NCBI GenBank assembly: GCA_916700875.1
Contig: CAKAKS010000013.1
Location: 14,628,596 to 14,692,595 of the forward strand
Source: Sebastes aleutianus
Lineage: Eukaryota > Chordata > Actinopteri > Perciformes > Sebastidae
Length of the DNA stretch: 64,000 nucleotides
Direction: 5' to 3'
A model generated the notes under the pieces. It ran no database searches. It was not told the DNA's origin and was given only the letters and a program-made list of their open reading frames with translations. Position 1 is the first letter of the stretch, and each line of letters begins with the position of its first letter. A program made the position numbers and the translations under genes. This document shows positions 61,730-64,000 of this stretch, piece by piece.

Positions 61730-63080
61730 TACTCCCCTTGAGGAGTAAACTTCGTGAGCAAAATCATAGGAATGAATATTGTAATCTTTTACAGTATGTC
61801 AGGATAATGTGTGAATACACTGTTAAATATCCTCCATTCATTCAGCTTCCAATACCCAAAGATTCACGAGTAGCCAGCCACGCTCTCGCCTGATATTGAT
61901 TCAGGTTGTGAAACACAAATTAGACTACCGTGATGCTGCTGCAGTAAAAAGTTCAGCTGTTTCTGTGGCACACACTGTCCCACAAGGACAGCTTGTAATT
62001 GTACCTTTTAAACAGCTCCTCATAAATCACTCAATGGCCATAGGAGGAATAAGTACCTTGCCTCCTCTCTGGATAGGAAGTCCCTATAGAACACACTTCC
62101 ATTACAAAGTGATCACAGATAGAGAATATTACACTCGACTGTGCTTGAATCACTTCACCAATATAAATCACTAAAGATGACCATGCGTGTTGAACGTTGT
62201 TAACCCTGACACATTGTCCCTATGCAAGAATGTTTTTTTTGCACAAAGTGGTCTTAGATAGAGAAAACAGTATTGCTTTCACATGTTTCAGCTGCTTAGA
62301 GGCCGAATGAATCATTGAAGAGATTAAGCCTGCGAAAGCCCTTTAAGGATTAAGTCCTGATATAGCGTTCTTCCCAACACCATGCAAGATACAGTAATAT
62401 GAATTGGGTCATATAATGTATCTATATGGTTCCTCACATCTATTTCACAGTCTGCAAATTTATCTGATGGTAAAGCGGCGGATTGTTAATTGCTGTGCAT
62501 GATCGTGTTGCTGCGTGCCCTGCAGTTGTATGATCAGTGTTTCGGTGTATGTTTTCATGTGAGCTGTTCCTTAGTTCAGACTGTGGACACACAAAGCACA
62601 CAAGGCCTTGACCAGCACAGGCAGCGACAGCAAATCAGCCAGTCCAGAGCGATTAGCTGGAATCGCAGAGACATAAAAATTGATCTGACAGGATAAACTG
62701 TCTGATGCATCAGGGCCATAATTGCACACTTAAGCAAAAATGCTGATAACTGCAGAGAGTGTGTGCGTGCGCGTGTGTGTGTCTCAACAATTCAAATTAT
62801 AGATATTAATCATTTTTATTCATCATGGGCTGTCCTTTATTGGCTCAAGAGGTACAAGTTTTATAGAACTTTATTTCCCACCCGGGGAAATTTCGATGCA
62901 GTAAAGAGTTTGTCAATATGAGACAGTACAGTGTTTTATTATTGAGTTCTATATAAAATTTACAGTACTCTTAACTAACATACCTACAGAAGATGTTACA
63001 GGCCCATATATTCCCACAACACCTGTTCCAGGTGACAGTTTTTCCCCAAAATAAGTCGTTTTTTTTGTCTCTTCTTTCTT
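61730..63080. other. Intronic sequence with one small repeat end
   Basis: About 62865-62905 (CTTTATTTCCCACCCGGGGA, then AATTTC) resembles a reversed LINE-like tail as at 3450. A GT-rich patch lies at 62760-62782. No exon recognised. Confidence 0.4.
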
Positions 63081-63082
63081 TG

Positions 63083-64000
63083 AAGAGGACCTATTATGCT
63101 TTATTCCCTTTCCTTTAGTGTGTTATATAGTTTCTTGTGCATGTAAAAGGTCTGCAAATTACAAAGCCCACCACGCCAAAGGGAGTTACTCACCCCCACA
63201 GAAACACTGCTCCTGAACTGCCTGAAACGCCTTGCTCGATGTCCCGCCTTTTCTTCCGTAACATGGTGATGTCACCAAGTAACACATTTGCATAATACCC
63301 GCTATAAAGGCAACCCAAATTAGCCTTGAGGCTCAAGGTGCGATTCATGCAGTTATAAGATGCACTTCGGATTGCTGTCCAAACAAAGGTTACAGAGATC
63401 CAACGTGTTTAAACGATAAATAACATTTAATTTGAAAGCAAAGTATATGTTGTACAACAGCCCCAACAACTTTCTTATAAATCGAAACAAACAACAAAAA
63501 GGTTTAATAAATAAGCTGATGGACTGACAATTCAGTGTGATCAAAAACTGTATATTATCGCTCTACCTGGGGCCCATCAGAGCTCTGGCTCCCTGCCCTA
63601 ATATAGAAGTGGTAAAGGGAAAACATGGGAAAAAGGGAAGTAACCCCAGGCAAAGCTCCATATTAGATTTCCATAGTTAAATATAATGATAAACTCATTT
63701 ACTAAAGCACCAAAATTTGACAAACTGAATATTTAATGGGGCAACACAGATCCAATTCACCATATTCTGAAATGAGGAATTTGGCTCCTACACCTGCCTA
63801 GCGGCTAGTTTGGCACAACAAAGCTATAGAGCGGAGCTGGTTTAATGCACTGACGGGAGCTGGGAGAAACAATATTTTGTTTCCTTCTGTGTATGCAAAT
63901 ACTCAGTGAAATGACAATAAAGTGAATCCTGATCTTGATCTTGGAGCAGAGTCCGAAGAGTTTGGTGCGGTTGACCAATCACAACAGGTAGGGCCAGCTG
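63083..64000 (-). mobile_element. TTAA-type MITE, family R, copy 2, split by an insertion
   Basis: 63083-63350 matches the reverse of 59514-59943: CCCTTTCCTTTAGTGTGTTA, CCACGCCAAAGGGAGT, GAAACACTGCTC, GGTGATGTCACCAAGTAACA. The same element appears to resume at about 63945 (GCAGAGTCCGAAGAGTTTGG, ACCAATCACAACAG). The roughly 590 bp between is foreign and ends AATGACAATAAAGTGAATCC, then TGATCTTGATCTTG, a LINE-like 3' tail with short repeats. The element runs off the window end. Confidence 0.65.

Larger units (their letters stand above)
56198..64000 (+). other. pcx intron after exon C (5' part)
   Basis: The donor gtgagt opens an intron that runs past the window end (at least 7.8 kb). The next expected peptide (TFDVAMRF-like) was not found. 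It contains AT-rich low-complexity sequence near 58 kb and several TTAA-flanked elements at 59.5, 61.3 and 63.1 kb. About 56200-57950 and 59950-61150 look like unique intronic sequence. Confidence 0.8.

Overview
This is a vertebrate nuclear window, most likely from a teleost fish with a percomorph-like repeat complement. The evidence is GT-AG spliced coding exons, very long CA/GT microsatellites, Rex3-like LINE fragments ending in GATG-type tails, and many short inverted-repeat DNA transposon copies of kinds common in fish. It is neither bacterial nor viral. No operon, CRISPR array or rRNA/tRNA gene was seen.

The only gene supported by coding sequence is pyruvate carboxylase (pcx), on the + strand and represented by three consecutive internal exons: 44719-44863, 45865-45954 and 55976-56197. 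Their intron phases are compatible (0/1, 1/1, 1/1). Joined, they give about 152 residues that align without gaps, as I remember the human protein, to roughly residues 457-608. This covers the end of the biotin carboxylase region, the linker, and the start of the carboxyltransferase domain with its metal-binding TFRDAHQ segment. Neither the first nor the last exons of the gene lie in the window.

Everything else is intron: at least 44.7 kb upstream of the first visible exon, then 1,001 bp, 10,021 bp and at least 7.8 kb. These introns hold pyrimidine- or purine-biased tracts (about 1-1.7, 5.5-6, 14.8-15.7, 18-18.5, 19.8-20.5, 21.9-22.2 and 24.7-25.1 kb), long microsatellites (3.6, 20.8, 37.9 and 52.7 kb) and a dense layer of transposon copies.

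Elements with readable ends include a hAT-like copy at 11028-11683 with a perfect 8-bp target duplication, a second hAT-like copy at 46851-47518 with a 7/8 duplication, a Harbinger-like element at 50509-51309 flanked by TAA, and three families flanked by TTAA (13.7, 26.7, 33.7, 59.5 and 61.3 kb). Others are a family carrying GTTTAGGCAACAAAAC (6.9, 16.0, 22.3, 31.1 and 48.7 kb), two Rex3-like fragments, a degenerate satellite-like block at 53.8 kb, and a 350-bp direct duplication at 36.0-36.75 kb. One copy of the GTTTAGGCAAC family has expanded into an exact 105-bp dimeric higher-order repeat at 31494-31913. Several insertions are nested and give a relative order of events.

I did not find a convincing undescribed biological system. 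The most checkable observations are the nested transposon layers, the higher-order repeat, the TTAA-flanked families, and a promoter-like GC-rich stretch near 4.2-4.5 kb inside the long intron. Family names for repeats rest on end structure and memory of fish repeats, not on a database search.
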